NCBI GenBank assembly: GCA_964017065.1 | Contig: OZ024789.1 | Coordinates: forward strand, 2,179,016 to 2,243,015 | Direction: 5' to 3' | DNA length: 64,000 nucleotides | Source: Haliclona indistincta | Lineage: Eukaryota > Porifera > Demospongiae > Haplosclerida > Chalinidae | Shown: piece by piece, positions 63,314-64,000 of the stretch | How the letters are laid out: every line of letters starts with the position of its first letter | Position numbering within the stretch: the first letter of the stretch is position 1 | Made by a program: the position numbers and the translations under genes | Notes under the pieces: model-generated | The model's input: only the letters and a program-made list of their open reading frames with translations | What the model was told of the DNA's origin: nothing | Databases searched by the model: none

Positions 63314-64000
63314 TTAAAAAGTTGGTTTCTCCCCCTTGATAGAACTAGACACACACATAACACTACGTGAAGGATACCACTTCTTGCCGCTCAGGGCTTG
63401 TCCTTCTCTTCTGGGACAAAAGCTGTGGAGATGTCCCATCTCGCCACACGTAAAACATGGGCCCAACGGGCGACTCTTGGCCACTGCCGGGATCAATCCA
63501 GGACGTCTGGGCACCTGGGTAGTACTGCTGACACTCGAACTGGGAGTGGCTACACTGCGGGGTTGCTTCGCAGGAGTTGGTCTGCCTGCAACCTTCCTTC
63601 GCTTAACCGACTTCTTCTCTGCCGCTTTCTCGGCCTTTTCAATTCTTTTTTCATCCTCCGAGTTGTCGGCAAGCTCGTCCGCGCGGCAGTGTACTCCGTG
63701 ACGACCGCCCAACCGAAGTCGGACCGGTCCGCTAACTTTATTAGCTTCTGCCTTTCGGCAATTCTCTTCGCACCTTTCTCCAGGGCAGCTTTAGCACACG
63801 TTCTACCGACTGCGAAGGGCGAGGCTCTCCTTCAAGCTCGTCCATGGCCTCCTGAACTGCATCCTCCACTTCGGAGTTGAACTTTGCCTGTGCTTCGTTT
63901 CCCTTCTTTTGTATTGGTAGGGTGCCTCTGCAGACCGTGATTTCTTGACGGCTTTAGCCGCAGCTTCATCTTGACTGCGGCAGACCTGATTTTGGAATTC
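63314..64000 (-). pseudogene. Gag-like protein with CCHC zinc knuckle, DIRS-like element (runs off window)
   Basis: On the minus strand, an upstream frame (about 63790-63690) reads IAERQKLIKLADRSDFGWAV. After a frame change near 63690 the reading continues as ELADNSEDEKRIEKAEKAAE, a basic stretch, then the knuckle CFTCGEMGHLHSFC (CX2CX4HX4C). The stop is at 63314. This is the nucleic-acid-binding part of a retroelement Gag. It begins right of the window. The frame change suggests decay. Confidence 0.7.

Overview
The window is animal nuclear DNA, most likely from a sponge (Porifera, probably a demosponge). The evidence is spliceosomal introns (often 45-100 nt, with GT/AG ends), metazoan families (UTP20, p38 MAPK, kelch, Roc-COR, death domain) and a dense load of DNA transposons, a DIRS-type retroelement and foldback elements. 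The species call is inference; the animal call is firm.

The layout is two tandem paralogous units. Unit A (about 1-34050) holds a UTP20 C-terminal half (232-9160), then a p38 MAPK-like kinase (9550-26246), a Roc-COR exon (28755-30842), a death-domain exon (31377-31687), and a degenerate UTP20 copy (32160-34070). Unit B (about 34084-54800) holds a second UTP20 C-terminal half (34084-42365), kelch-repeat exons (42661-46369), a near-identical Roc-COR exon (46416-48500), a different death-domain exon (49134-49468), a repeat cluster, and another degenerate UTP20 copy (51200-54800). Each UTP20 copy has one disabling lesion: a 2-nt insertion in copy 1 and an in-frame TGA in copy 2.

The most interesting result is the pair of multi-exon genes. 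Splice phases predict two proteins with the same Roc-COR core and different ends: p38-like kinase/Roc-COR/death (exon lengths sum to 1195 codons with stop) and kelch/Roc-COR/death (1222 codons with stop). The first coding module and the last death-domain exon have both been exchanged around a conserved core. The p38 module has lost the DFG aspartate (GLG) and the catalytic-loop asparagine (DLKTSH), so it is a predicted pseudokinase, although it keeps the TGY activation motif. The order kinase-Roc-COR-death is the reverse of LRRK proteins. The architecture suggests a modular, death-domain signalling family that may act in innate sensing; that role is inference.

The long introns of the kinase gene are filled with mobile DNA: several MITEs, a 3.3-kb element flanked by a 9-bp target duplication, a Mutator-like transposase pseudogene with nested insertions, and a DDE transposase remnant. 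The right end (55-64 kb) holds a non-LTR retroelement 3' fragment, a foldback element of about 1.45 kb, and a decayed DIRS-like retrotransposon (gag, RT/RNase H, tyrosine recombinase) on the minus strand that runs off the window. No tRNA, rRNA or CRISPR array was seen.
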